Shown here: piece by piece, positions 48,244 to 57,877 of the stretch
Layout of the letters: each line of letters begins with the position of its first letter
How positions within the stretch are numbered: the first letter of the stretch is position 1
Origin: Escherichia ruysiae
GTDB taxonomy: Bacteria > Pseudomonadota > Gammaproteobacteria > Enterobacterales > Enterobacteriaceae
Direction: 5' to 3' (one strand)
DNA length: 64,000 nucleotides
NCBI RefSeq assembly: GCF_902498915.1
Contig: NZ_CABVLQ010000001.1
Notes under the pieces: model-generated
What the model was told of the DNA's origin: nothing
Seen by the model: only the letters and a program-made list of their open reading frames with translations
Database searches by the model: none
Translations under genes and position numbers: made by a program

Positions 48244-49173
48244 CTACGCCGTTGGAGGTAGCCACGGACGTCCCAGCGCCGATCCCTGTACGCCATGTTC
48301 ATTCAGATAGCGATCCAGCTCGACCATACCCGTCCAGCGATTTTCACACCACAGCGGAGCAAGTAACGTCGGGCGACGGGCGCTGGCGGAAATGCGGTGG
48401 TAGATAACTTCCGGTGGCGTATGGCGAATCATCTCTCCCGCCGTCAGCGTGTAATCGTCCAGTTCAATACCGTTCAAACGTCCCGCTTCCCAGGCTTTCG
48501 CCATAATGCTGCCTTTCACGATATGCAGGGGATGAAGCTTGATGCCGTCCACGCCGGTTTCAACCACTCTCTCCAGTGTTTGCAAACATTCCGCTTGCCC
48601 TTCGCCAGGCAGGCCGACAATTAAGTGAGAACACACCTTAAGCCCACGCTGACGCGCCAGCTGGGTCGTGCGCTGATAGCAGGCAAAATCATGTCCGCGA
48701 TTGATGCGATGCAGCGTTTTGTCGTGCGCGGTTTGCAGCCCCAGCTCCAGCCACACTTCGTAGCCCTGGTCTTTATATTCACAAAGCAGATCCAACACCG
48801 CATCCGGCACGCAGTCCGGGCGCGTACCAACACACAAACCGACAATATTGGCCTGGCTCACCGCCTGTTGATACATGGAACGCAGCACCTGAACTTCCGC
48901 AAAGGTGCTGGTATAAGCCTGAAAGTAGGCCAGATAGCGTTTCGCACGGTTAACCAGATTCGCCTGATGCGCCAGCTGTTCAGCAATGGAGCGGTGTTGC
49001 TGCGCTTCGTCGGCAAACGAAGCAACATTACAGAATGTGCATCCGCCGCGTCCGATGGTTCCGTCACGATTCGGGCAGCTAAAACCGCCATGCAGCGTCA
49101 GTTTATGCACCTTTTGCCCGTAACGACGGGTAAGATCCCCACCAAACATATTGACTAATTTCTGTAACTGCAT
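48244..49173 (-). CDS. yhcC: Radical SAM family protein of unknown function
   Basis: 309 residues from MQLQKLVNMFGG; a longer start would add 11. Elp3/MiaB-type radical SAM domain with the cluster cysteines in SCPNRDGTIGRGGCTFC near 32-48 (CX11CX2C), followed by a TIM-barrel core (GVDGIKLHPLHIVKG). No substrate is known. It diverges from gltB across a long regulatory gap. Confidence 0.92.
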   Translation of the reverse strand: MQLQKLVNMFGGDLTRRYGQKVHKLTLHGGFSCPNRDGTIGRGGCTFCNVASFADEAQQHRSIAEQLAHQANLVNRAKRYLAYFQAYTSTFAEVQVLRSMYQQAVSQANIVGLCVGTRPDCVPDAVLDLLCEYKDQGYEVWLELGLQTAHDKTLHRINRGHDFACYQRTTQLARQRGLKVCSHLIVGLPGEGQAECLQTLERVVETGVDGIKLHPLHIVKGSIMAKAWEAGRLNGIELDDYTLTAGEMIRHTPPEVIYHRISASARRPTLLAPLWCENRWTGMVELDRYLNEHGVQGSALGRPWLPPTA

Positions 49174-49848
49174 AATCTGATAGACCGCGCCTTGAAAAGA
49201 GGCCAAAGCCTGCCATTTTTAGCTCAATTCGGCGATGACCTGGATCAATCGTCCCGACCTGCTTATACCAACTGCATAATAAATCACAATTACTGAAATT
49301 TAATGCAATAGCACATAAATTACTTTTGCTTATCTTGCGTCGGATTTTTTTATCCGCTAATGGATTTTAAACAAAAACAGTAGCATGAAATGCCTTTTCC
49401 TCTTAAGACAGTATAAAACACTGCTTCAAACGTCAATTCAAGGCAGGATAAGGGTTAACTCGCCGCTAAAGTAGTCAGGCACTCAACGTTTTCCTTTTTC
49501 TCTTTCCATTAATTAAGAATAACAAATTTAGTTTAAATTCAATAAATTAACAAAGAATTTTGCGCTAAAGCACATTTCCAGAGCAATAAGCTTGCCATTT
49601 GACCTGTATCAGCTTTCCCGATAAGTTGGAAATCCGCTGGAAGCTTTCTGGATGAGCAGCCTGCTCATCATATTTATGCAGTAATTGAGTTCCCCTCTTC
49701 ACCGTATTAACTGATGCGAAAAGGACAAAAAAGGGGGCGAATGCGAGGTAAGCGTATGAAACGCAAACCCCGTCGCCATGCTCTTTCTGTGCCCGTGCGC
49801 AGCGGTTCGGTAGTGGGGTTCCCGCAGAGCCTGGGGGAGGTTCACGAT
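49174..49848. promoter_or_regulatory. yhcC-gltB intergenic control region
   Basis: 675 bp, AT-rich, without a convincing gene. It includes the gltBD promoter and leader and the divergent yhcC promoter. In K-12, Lrp, IHF and other factors bind here to control gltBD. Individual boxes could not be assigned with confidence. Confidence 0.65.
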
Positions 49849-52800
49849 ATGTTGTACGATAAATCCCTTGAGAGGGATAACTGTGGTTTCGGCCTGATCG
49901 CCCACATAGAAGGCGAACCTAGCCACAAGGTAGTGCGTACTGCAATACACGCACTGGCTCGTATGCAGCACCGTGGCGCGATTCTCGCTGATGGTAAAAC
50001 TGGTGACGGTTGCGGCCTGCTGTTACAAAAACCGGATCGCTTTTTTCGCATCGTTGCGCAGGAACGCGGCTGGCGTTTAGCGAAAAACTACGCCGTCGGG
50101 ATGATCTTCCTGAATAAAGATCCTGAACTCGCCGCCGCCGCACGCCGCGTCGTTGAAGAAGAGCTACAACGCGAAACCTTGTCGATTGTCGGCTGGCGTG
50201 ATGTCCCTACCAACGAAGGTGTACTGGGTGAAATCGCCCTCTCCTCGCTGCCGCGCATTGAGCAAATTTTTTTGAACGCCCCGGCAGGCTGGCGTCCGCG
50301 CGATATGGAGCGCCGTCTGTTTATCGCCCGTCGCCGCATCGAAAAACGTCTCGAAGCCGATAAAGACTTCTACGTCTGTAGCCTGTCGAATCTGGTCAAC
50401 ATCTATAAAGGTCTGTGTATGCCGGCGGATTTGCCGCGCTTTTACCTGGATCTTGCGGATCTGCGTCTGGAATCTGCTATCTGCCTGTTCCATCAACGCT
50501 TCTCCACCAACACCGTGCCACGCTGGCCGCTGGCGCAGCCGTTCCGCTATCTGGCGCACAACGGCGAAATCAACACTATCACCGGTAACCGTCAGTGGGC
50601 GCGCGCCCGTACTTATAAATTCCAGACGCCGCTGATCCCGGATTTGCACGACGCCGCGCCGTTCGTCAACGAAACCGGCTCTGACTCCAGTTCGATGGAT
50701 AACATGCTGGAACTGCTGCTGGCAGGCGGGATGGATATCATCCGCGCCATGCGTCTGTTAGTTCCACCCGCCTGGCAGAACAACCCGGATATGGATCCGG
50801 AACTGCGCGCGTTCTTCGATTTTAACTCCATGCATATGGAGCCGTGGGATGGCCCGGCGGGCATCGTGATGTCAGACGGTCGCTTCGCTGCTTGTAACCT
50901 CGACCGTAACGGTCTGCGTCCAGCGCGCTACGTCATCACCAAAGATAAGCTCATCACCTGCGCCTCTGAAGTCGGCATCTGGGATTATCAGCCTGACGAA
51001 GTGGTCGAAAAAGGCCGCGTGGGGCCGGGCGAACTGATGGTGATCGACACCCGCAGTGGGCGTATTCTGCACTCGGCAGAAACCGATGATGACCTGAAAA
51101 GCCGCCATCCGTATAAAGAGTGGATGGAGAAAAACGTTCGCCGCCTGGTGCCGTTTGAAGACTTGCCCGATGAAGAAGTGGGTAGCCGTGAACTGGACGA
51201 CGACACGCTTGCCAGCTACCAGAAACAGTTTAACTACAGCGCGGAAGAACTGGACTCTGTGATCCGTGTGCTGGGCGAAAACGGTCAGGAAGCGGTCGGT
51301 TCGATGGGCGACGACACCCCATTCGCCGTGCTCTCCAGCCAGCCGCGCATTATTTACGACTACTTCCGCCAGCAGTTTGCCCAGGTGACTAACCCGCCAA
51401 TCGACCCGCTGCGTGAAGCGCATGTTATGTCGCTCGCTACCAGCATCGGGCGCGAAATGAACGTCTTCTGTGAAGCCGAAGGCCAGGCACACCGTTTAAG
51501 CTTTAAATCGCCGATTCTGCTCTACTCCGATTTCAAACAGCTCACGACGATGAAAGAAGAGCACTACCGCGCAGATACCCTGGATATCACCTTTGACGCA
51601 ACCAAAAACACGCTCGAAGCGACGGTCAAAGAGCTGTGCGATAAAGCCGAAAAAATGGTGCGTAGCGGCACCGTGCTGCTGGTGCTTTCCGACCGGAATA
51701 TCGCTAAAGATCGCCTGCCGGTTCCAGCCCCGATGGCGGTTGGCGCGATCCAGACCCGTCTGGTCGATCAAAGCCTGCGTTGCGACGCCAACATCATCGT
51801 CGAAACCGCCAGCGCCCGCGATCCACACCACTTCGCCGTGTTGCTGGGCTTCGGCGCGACGGCTATTTATCCGTACCTTGCCTATGAAACACTGGGTCGC
51901 CTGGTTGACACCCACGCGATTGCCAAAAATTATCGTACTGTGATGCTCAACTACCGTAACGGCATCAACAAAGGCTTGTACAAAATCATGTCCAAGATGG
52001 GCATCTCCACCATCGCCTCTTACCGCTGCTCGAAACTGTTTGAGGCGGTCGGTCTGCACGATGATGTTGTGAGCCTGTGCTTCCAGGGCGCGGTCAGCCG
52101 CATTGGCGGGGCAGGCTTCGAAGACTTCCAGCAGGATCTGCTGAATCTGTCAAAACGAGCCTGGCTGGCGCGTAAGCCCATCAGCCAGGGCGGCCTGCTG
52201 AAATATGTGCATGGCGGCGAATACCACGCCTACAATCCAGACGTCGTGCGCACGCTGCAGCAGGCGGTACAGAGCGGCGAGTACAGCGACTATCAGGAAT
52301 ACGCGAAGCTGGTTAACGAGCGCCCGGCAACAACGCTGCGCGATCTGCTGGCAATTACGCCGGGTGAAAACGCGGTCAACATTGCTGATGTTGAACCGGC
52401 AAGCGAACTGTTTAAACGCTTCGATACCGCTGCGATGTCTATCGGCGCGTTAAGCCCGGAAGCCCACGAGGCACTGGCGGAAGCGATGAACAGCATCGGC
52501 GGCAACTCCAACTCCGGTGAAGGGGGTGAAGATCCGGCGCGCTACGGCACCAACAAAGTCTCGCGCATTAAACAGGTCGCTTCCGGTCGCTTCGGCGTCA
52601 CTCCGGCGTATCTGGTCAATGCCGACGTGATTCAGATTAAAGTCGCTCAGGGCGCGAAGCCGGGCGAAGGCGGTCAGTTGCCGGGCGATAAAGTCACTCC
52701 TTACATCGCCAAACTGCGCTATTCCGTACCCGGCGTAACGTTGATCTCCCCGCCACCGCACCACGATATCTACTCTATCGAGGACTTAGCGCAGCTTATT

Positions 52801-54309
52801 TTCGACCTGAAACAGGTTAACCCGAAAGCGATGATCTCCGTGAAGCTGGTGTCTGAGCCGGGCGTTGGCACTATCGCCACCGGCGTGGCGAAAGCCTATG
52901 CGGACTTGATCACCATCGCAGGCTATGACGGCGGCACTGGAGCAAGTCCACTTTCGTCGGTGAAATACGCAGGCTGCCCGTGGGAGCTGGGGCTTGTTGA
53001 AACCCAACAGGCGCTGGTTGCCAACGGCTTGCGTCATAAGATCCGTTTGCAGGTTGATGGCGGTCTGAAAACCGGCGTCGATATCATCAAAGCAGCCATC
53101 CTCGGCGCGGAAAGTTTCGGTTTCGGCACTGGCCCAATGGTGGCGCTCGGCTGTAAATATCTGCGTATTTGCCATCTGAACAACTGCGCCACCGGCGTGG
53201 CAACTCAGGACGAAAAACTGCGTAAAAATCACTACCACGGCCTGCCGTTCAAGGTGACGAATTACTTTGAATTTATCGCCCGTGAAACCCGCGAGCTGAT
53301 GGCACAGCTGGGCGTGACGCGTCTGGTGGATCTGATTGGTCGCACCGACCTGCTGAAAGAGCTGGACGGTTTCACCGCTAAACAGCAAAAACTGGCGCTA
53401 TCGAAGCTGCTGGAGACTGCCGAGCCGCATCCTGGCAAGGCGCTCTACTGCACCGAAAACAACCCGCCGTTCGATAACGGTCTGCTGAACGCGCAGTTGC
53501 TGCAACAGGCGAAACCGTTTGTCGATGAGCGTCAGAGTAAAACCTTCTGGTTCGATATTCGTAACACCGACCGTTCCGTGGGCGCATCGCTTTCAGGTTA
53601 TATCGCCCAGACGCACGGCGATCAGGGGCTGGCTGCCGATCCGATTAAAGCGTACTTCAACGGCACCGCAGGCCAGAGTTTCGGCGTGTGGAACGCGGGC
53701 GGCGTGGAGCTGTATCTGACGGGCGATGCCAACGACTATGTCGGTAAAGGCATGGCGGGCGGCTTAATCGCCATTCGTCCTCCGGTTGGCTCGGCCTTCC
53801 GCAGCCACGAGGCGAGCATTATCGGCAACACTTGCCTGTATGGCGCGACCGGCGGTCGTCTGTATGCCGCTGGCCGCGCGGGTGAACGTTTTGGCGTGCG
53901 TAACTCCGGTGCGATTACCGTGGTAGAAGGCATTGGCGACAACGGCTGTGAATACATGACGGGTGGTATCGTCTGTATTCTGGGTAAAACCGGTGTTAAC
54001 TTCGGTGCGGGCATGACCGGCGGCTTCGCTTACGTTCTCGACGAAAGTGGTGATTTCCGCAAACGCGTTAACCCGGAACTGGTCGAGGTCTTAAACGTTG
54101 ACTCTCTGGCGATCCATGAAGAGCATCTGCGTGGTCTTATCACTGAGCATGTGCAGCATACCGGTTCTCAGCGTGGCGAAGAGATTCTGGCGAACTGGTC
54201 AATCTTCGCCACTAAATTTGCGCTGGTTAAACCGAAGTCCAGTGATGTAAAAGCACTGCTGGGGCACCGTAGTCGTAGCGCAGCAGAGTTGCGCGTGCAG
54301 GCGCAGTAA
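49849..54309 (+). CDS. gltB: Glutamate synthase, large (alpha) subunit
   Basis: 1486 residues from ATG 49849 (MLYDKSLERDNCGFG), with a strong ribosome-binding site GGGGGAGG eight bases upstream. In-frame ATGs further up (49714, 49756) give older longer forms. The 11-residue propeptide is removed to expose the N-terminal nucleophile C12 of the glutaminase domain. A central domain, the FMN-binding synthase domain (CRHLNNCAT-type 3Fe-4S cysteines near ICHLNNCATGVAT) and the GXGXG beta-helix complete it. It makes two glutamates from glutamine and 2-oxoglutarate. Confidence 0.97.
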   Translation: MLYDKSLERDNCGFGLIAHIEGEPSHKVVRTAIHALARMQHRGAILADGKTGDGCGLLLQKPDRFFRIVAQERGWRLAKNYAVGMIFLNKDPELAAAARRVVEEELQRETLSIVGWRDVPTNEGVLGEIALSSLPRIEQIFLNAPAGWRPRDMERRLFIARRRIEKRLEADKDFYVCSLSNLVNIYKGLCMPADLPRFYLDLADLRLESAICLFHQRFSTNTVPRWPLAQPFRYLAHNGEINTITGNRQWARARTYKFQTPLIPDLHDAAPFVNETGSDSSSMDNMLELLLAGGMDIIRAMRLLVPPAWQNNPDMDPELRAFFDFNSMHMEPWDGPAGIVMSDGRFAACNLDRNGLRPARYVITKDKLITCASEVGIWDYQPDEVVEKGRVGPGELMVIDTRSGRILHSAETDDDLKSRHPYKEWMEKNVRRLVPFEDLPDEEVGSRELDDDTLASYQKQFNYSAEELDSVIRVLGENGQEAVGSMGDDTPFAVLSSQPRIIYDYFRQQFAQVTNPPIDPLREAHVMSLATSIGREMNVFCEAEGQAHRLSFKSPILLYSDFKQLTTMKEEHYRADTLDITFDATKNTLEATVKELCDKAEKMVRSGTVLLVLSDRNIAKDRLPVPAPMAVGAIQTRLVDQSLRCDANIIVETASARDPHHFAVLLGFGATAIYPYLAYETLGRLVDTHAIAKNYRTVMLNYRNGINKGLYKIMSKMGISTIASYRCSKLFEAVGLHDDVVSLCFQGAVSRIGGAGFEDFQQDLLNLSKRAWLARKPISQGGLLKYVHGGEYHAYNPDVVRTLQQAVQSGEYSDYQEYAKLVNERPATTLRDLLAITPGENAVNIADVEPASELFKRFDTAAMSIGALSPEAHEALAEAMNSIGGNSNSGEGGEDPARYGTNKVSRIKQVASGRFGVTPAYLVNADVIQIKVAQGAKPGEGGQLPGDKVTPYIAKLRYSVPGVTLISPPPHHDIYSIEDLAQLIFDLKQVNPKAMISVKLVSEPGVGTIATGVAKAYADLITIAGYDGGTGASPLSSVKYAGCPWELGLVETQQALVANGLRHKIRLQVDGGLKTGVDIIKAAILGAESFGFGTGPMVALGCKYLRICHLNNCATGVATQDEKLRKNHYHGLPFKVTNYFEFIARETRELMAQLGVTRLVDLIGRTDLLKELDGFTAKQQKLALSKLLETAEPHPGKALYCTENNPPFDNGLLNAQLLQQAKPFVDERQSKTFWFDIRNTDRSVGASLSGYIAQTHGDQGLAADPIKAYFNGTAGQSFGVWNAGGVELYLTGDANDYVGKGMAGGLIAIRPPVGSAFRSHEASIIGNTCLYGATGGRLYAAGRAGERFGVRNSGAITVVEGIGDNGCEYMTGGIVCILGKTGVNFGAGMTGGFAYVLDESGDFRKRVNPELVEVLNVDSLAIHEEHLRGLITEHVQHTGSQRGEEILANWSIFATKFALVKPKSSDVKALLGHRSRSAAELRVQAQ

Positions 54310-54321
54310 GGGGTAGCAACA

Positions 54322-55740
54322 ATGAGTCAGAATGTTTATCAATTTATCGACCTGCAGCGCGTTGATCCGCCAAAGAAACCGCTGAAGATCCGCAAAATTG
54401 AGTTTGTTGAAATTTACGAGCCGTTTTCCGAAGGCCAGGCCAAAGCGCAGGCTGACCGCTGCCTGTCGTGCGGCAACCCATACTGCGAGTGGAAATGCCC
54501 GGTACACAACTACATCCCGAACTGGCTGAAGCTCGCCAACGAGGGACGTATTTTTGAAGCGGCAGAACTGTCGCATCAAACCAATACCCTGCCGGAAGTG
54601 TGTGGACGCGTTTGCCCGCAGGATCGTCTGTGCGAAGGTTCCTGTACCCTGAACGATGAGTTTGGCGCAGTGACCATCGGCAATATTGAGCGTTATATCA
54701 ATGATAAAGCGTTCGAAATGGGCTGGCGTCCGGATATGTCCGGCGTGAAGCAGACGGGTAAAAAAGTGGCGATTATCGGCGCAGGCCCGGCAGGTCTGGC
54801 GTGTGCGGATGTGCTGACACGCAACGGTGTCAAAGCTGTCGTCTTCGACCGTCACCCGGAAATCGGCGGCTTGCTGACCTTCGGTATTCCGGCTTTCAAG
54901 CTGGAAAAAGAGGTAATGACGCGCCGCCGTGAAATCTTCACCGGCATGGGTATTGAATTCAAACTCAATACCGAAGTGGGCCGCGACGTACAGCTGGACG
55001 ATCTGCTGAGTGATTACGATGCCGTGTTCCTTGGCGTCGGGACTTATCAGTCCATGCGCGGCGGATTAGAAAACGAAGATGCCGATGGCGTGTACGCGGC
55101 GCTGCCGTTCCTCATCGCCAACACCAAACAGTTGATGGGCTTTGGCGAAACCCGCGATGAACCGTTCGTCAGCATGGAAGGTAAACGCGTGGTGGTACTT
55201 GGCGGTGGCGATACCGCGATGGACTGCGTGCGGACTTCCGTGCGCCAGGGTGCTAAGCACGTTACCTGTGCCTATCGTCGTGATGAAGAGAACATGCCGG
55301 GTTCCCGCCGCGAAGTGAAAAACGCGCGGGAAGAAGGCGTAGAGTTCAAATTCAACGTCCAGCCGCTGGGTATTGAAGTAAATGGCAACGGTAAAGTCAG
55401 CGGCGTGAAAATGGTGCGCACCGAAATGGGCGAACCGGACGCTAAAGGCCGTCGCCGCGCGGAGATCGTGGCAGGTTCCGAACATATCGTTCCGGCAGAT
55501 GCGGTGATCATGGCGTTTGGTTTCCGCCCGCACAGCATGGAATGGCTGGCAGAACACAGCGTTGAGCTGGATTCACAGGGTCGCATTATCGCTCCGGAAG
55601 GTAACGAAAACGCTTTCCAAACCAGCAATCCGAAAATCTTTGCCGGTGGTGACATCGTGCGTGGTTCGGATCTGGTGGTGACCGCCATTGCCGAAGGTCG
55701 TAAGGCGGCAGACGGCATTATGAACTGGCTGGAAGTTTAA
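54322..55740 (+). CDS. gltD: Glutamate synthase, small (beta) subunit
   Basis: 472 residues. N-terminal 4Fe-4S region with cysteines in CLSCGNPYCEWKCPVH and VCGRVCPQDRLCEGSC; then an FAD domain (GAGPAGLACAD near 153) and an NADPH domain (VVLGGGDTAMDC near 290). It passes electrons from NADPH to GltB. It starts 12 bp after gltB. In K-12 gltF comes next, but here nanQ follows on the other strand. Confidence 0.98.
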   Translation: MSQNVYQFIDLQRVDPPKKPLKIRKIEFVEIYEPFSEGQAKAQADRCLSCGNPYCEWKCPVHNYIPNWLKLANEGRIFEAAELSHQTNTLPEVCGRVCPQDRLCEGSCTLNDEFGAVTIGNIERYINDKAFEMGWRPDMSGVKQTGKKVAIIGAGPAGLACADVLTRNGVKAVVFDRHPEIGGLLTFGIPAFKLEKEVMTRRREIFTGMGIEFKLNTEVGRDVQLDDLLSDYDAVFLGVGTYQSMRGGLENEDADGVYAALPFLIANTKQLMGFGETRDEPFVSMEGKRVVVLGGGDTAMDCVRTSVRQGAKHVTCAYRRDEENMPGSRREVKNAREEGVEFKFNVQPLGIEVNGNGKVSGVKMVRTEMGEPDAKGRRRAEIVAGSEHIVPADAVIMAFGFRPHSMEWLAEHSVELDSQGRIIAPEGNENAFQTSNPKIFAGGDIVRGSDLVVTAIAEGRKAADGIMNWLEV

Positions 55741-55753
55741 GCGAGGTAACAAT

Positions 55754-55782
55754 AAATTCGCCAGACAGTGTCTGGCGAATTT
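55754..55782. terminator. Terminator between gltD and nanQ
   Basis: A 13-bp stem AAATTCGCCAGAC / GTCTGGCGAATTT with an AGT loop and A/T-rich flanks lies between the convergent ends of gltD and nanQ. It can serve both directions. Confidence 0.85.
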
Positions 55783-55807
55783 ATAAAACGAGTTATCCAA
55801 CTAAATT

Positions 55808-56272
55808 TTAAGCCATTAACTCGGCCTTAACCTTCACTACCACCTTTTTAATCTCACCAGGTTCGCCGACAACGCATCCCGGTTTATGCGGTTCTCCTGG
55901 CATAAACACGGCGAACATTCCCGGTTTCAGGATGATGGCTTGCTCGTTCTCAATGGCGCTGCAAAGCTGGTAATCATCTTCATGGTGGAACTCTTCACAC
56001 TGGCGCGCAGTACCTGCCATACCAAACAGAATCCGCTCCTCGCCGTTTAATAACAGCTGGATGTCAATGTACTGCTGGTGCAATTCGGCTTTTTTCTCAA
56101 CGGGCGATTGAGTGTTAAACGTCATGACATTCATAAAGATATTGTCGCCCTGCAATTCGTAACGACCCGGCGCTTTTTCCTGCGGCCTGGCAGCTAATGC
56201 CAGCGTTAACGCGTCCAGTAGTGCTGGATGTAAACCGGCAGATGGTAACGACTGTACTTCACCCATCATCAT
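55808..56272 (-). CDS. nanQ: N-acetylneuraminate anomerase, YhcH/TabA family
   Basis: 154 residues. A cupin-like YhcH/EbgC/TabA fold with metal-type residues in ELHQQYIDIQ and MPGEPHKPG. It is reported to speed opening and anomerisation of sialic acid in the cytoplasm before NanA. It overlaps nanK by 4 bp and is last in nanATEKQ. Confidence 0.94.
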   Translation of the reverse strand: MMMGEVQSLPSAGLHPALLDALTLALAARPQEKAPGRYELQGDNIFMNVMTFNTQSPVEKKAELHQQYIDIQLLLNGEERILFGMAGTARQCEEFHHEDDYQLCSAIENEQAIILKPGMFAVFMPGEPHKPGCVVGEPGEIKKVVVKVKAELMA

Positions 56273-57144
56273 AATTTTTCTCCCTGAGCCAACAACGCAG
56301 CCCCAAGTAAACCTGCATCATGGCGGTAGTGCGCCGCCAGTAACTCAACATGAAATGCCGCTGGCTCCTTAGCCAGATTCGTTTCCACCAGCGCCAGATA
56401 CCCTTCCGCCAGCCCAACACTGCCGCCGAGCACCACACACTGGCAATCAGTCGTGGCTTTAACATCGGCAATCAGTCTTGCCAGCGCATGTGCGGAGCGA
56501 TGAATCAGTTGCTGCGCCTGCTCGTCACCCTGCCCGGCGCGCGTGAAAATGGTTTTCGCATCCGCGCCAGCCAGCTCACCCTGCGCTGCCGCTGCAATGC
56601 CGCGACCAGAAGCAATCGCTTCCACGCAACCTGTGCGTCCACAGCCACAGACTGGCCCCTGCGGATCGGCAAGCGTATGTCCGATGTGCCCCGCCAGACC
56701 ACCTGGGCCGGTAAGCAGTTTGCCGCCGCTCACTACACCGCCGCCAACACCAGTGGAAACGGTGATAAACACCATATCGGTTATATCGCCTTCCAGCGCC
56801 TGATACTCCGCCCACGCTGCGGCCTGCGCATCGTTAATGGCAATGGTCGGCAAATCGGTAAGTTGTTCCAAAGTTTTGACTAACGGAAAATGTAGCAATC
56901 CACCGAGATTATGCGGATTCAGCGCCAGCAAGCTGCCATCGCGGATGATCCCGGTTGAAGCGATGGCAACCTGCTGCGCATGAGCTTGCAACGGAGAGAC
57001 TAACGCGGCCAAGGCTTCACGCAAGGCTTCTGGTGTCTGGCTGGCAGGCGTAGGAAGTTCTCGGCGATCGCGGATCTGCCCATCAGCGCCAATCAGCGCG
57101 GCGGCAAGTTTAGTACCGCCGATATCAATCGCCAGTGTGGTCAT
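56269..57144 (-). CDS. nanK: N-acetylmannosamine kinase
   Basis: 291 residues from MTTLAIDIGGTKLA; an upstream start would add 13. ROK-family sugar kinase with the ATP motif DIGGTK at 6-11, catalytic region GLAGHIGHTL, and the zinc cysteines CGCGRTGCVE. It phosphorylates ManNAc released by NanA. The start overlaps the nanE end by 4 bp. Confidence 0.96.
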   Translation of the reverse strand: MTTLAIDIGGTKLAAALIGADGQIRDRRELPTPASQTPEALREALAALVSPLQAHAQQVAIASTGIIRDGSLLALNPHNLGGLLHFPLVKTLEQLTDLPTIAINDAQAAAWAEYQALEGDITDMVFITVSTGVGGGVVSGGKLLTGPGGLAGHIGHTLADPQGPVCGCGRTGCVEAIASGRGIAAAAQGELAGADAKTIFTRAGQGDEQAQQLIHRSAHALARLIADVKATTDCQCVVLGGSVGLAEGYLALVETNLAKEPAAFHVELLAAHYRHDAGLLGAALLAQGEKL

Positions 57145-57830
57145 AGCACCGCCTTTTTCATCGCTGTGTTGTACCACTGACAAATGTGTTCAAGACGCGT
57201 AATGGCAGAACCCACCGTTACCGCCCATGCGCCGTGGCGCATCGCATCCGCCGCCTGCGCTGGCGAGTTGTAACGTCCTTCGGCAATTACCCGACATCCG
57301 GCGTCGCTCAACGTTTTCACCAGCGCCAGATCCGGCTCTTCTGGCGTTACAGGCGTGGTATAGCCAGAAAGCGTAGTGCCAATAATTTCGGCTCCCAGCT
57401 TTTGGCATGCCAGGCCGTCTTCCGGCGTTGAGCAGTCGGTCATCGCCAGTAAACCGTGATGGTGAATACGTGCCAGCAGCGTTTCAACAGGCACCGGACG
57501 CGGTCGGTCGGTGCCGTCAATCGCGATAATGTCCGCGCCCGCCTGCGCCAGTGCATCAACATCTTCAATATAAGCTGTGATACGTACCGGAGAATCCTCC
57601 AGATCGCGTTTCACAATCCCGATAATCGGCACGCTCACCACCGCACGCGTGGCTTTCAGGTTTGCCACACCTTCTATGCGAATAGCAACCGCACCTGCCT
57701 GCTCTGCCGCTAATGCCATGGCAGCAACGATTTCGGGTTTATCGAGCGGGCTGTCCGGAACCGGCTGGCAGGAGACAATCAGTCCACCGTTAGCGGCGAT
57801 TTTTTGATCCAGTTGTGCAAGTAACGACAT
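57141..57830 (-). CDS. nanE: N-acetylmannosamine-6-phosphate 2-epimerase
   Basis: 229 residues. TIM-barrel epimerase with a catalytic lysine in GIVKRDLEDS and acid in IAEGRYNSP. It turns ManNAc-6-P into GlcNAc-6-P, which enters the NagA/NagB pathway and supplies the NagC inducer. Starts 47 bp after nanT. Confidence 0.96.
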   Translation of the reverse strand: MSLLAQLDQKIAANGGLIVSCQPVPDSPLDKPEIVAAMALAAEQAGAVAIRIEGVANLKATRAVVSVPIIGIVKRDLEDSPVRITAYIEDVDALAQAGADIIAIDGTDRPRPVPVETLLARIHHHGLLAMTDCSTPEDGLACQKLGAEIIGTTLSGYTTPVTPEEPDLALVKTLSDAGCRVIAEGRYNSPAQAADAMRHGAWAVTVGSAITRLEHICQWYNTAMKKAVL

Positions 57831-57877
57831 ACATCTTCCCTTAGCGAAAGACCCGGTACAGAGACCGGGCTACAGAA

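Noticed and set aside
50872..51492. 206-codon ORF opposite gltB and similar antisense ORFs over gltB/gltD
   Set aside because: They mirror codon bias of gltBD, have no ribosome-binding sites and resemble no family.
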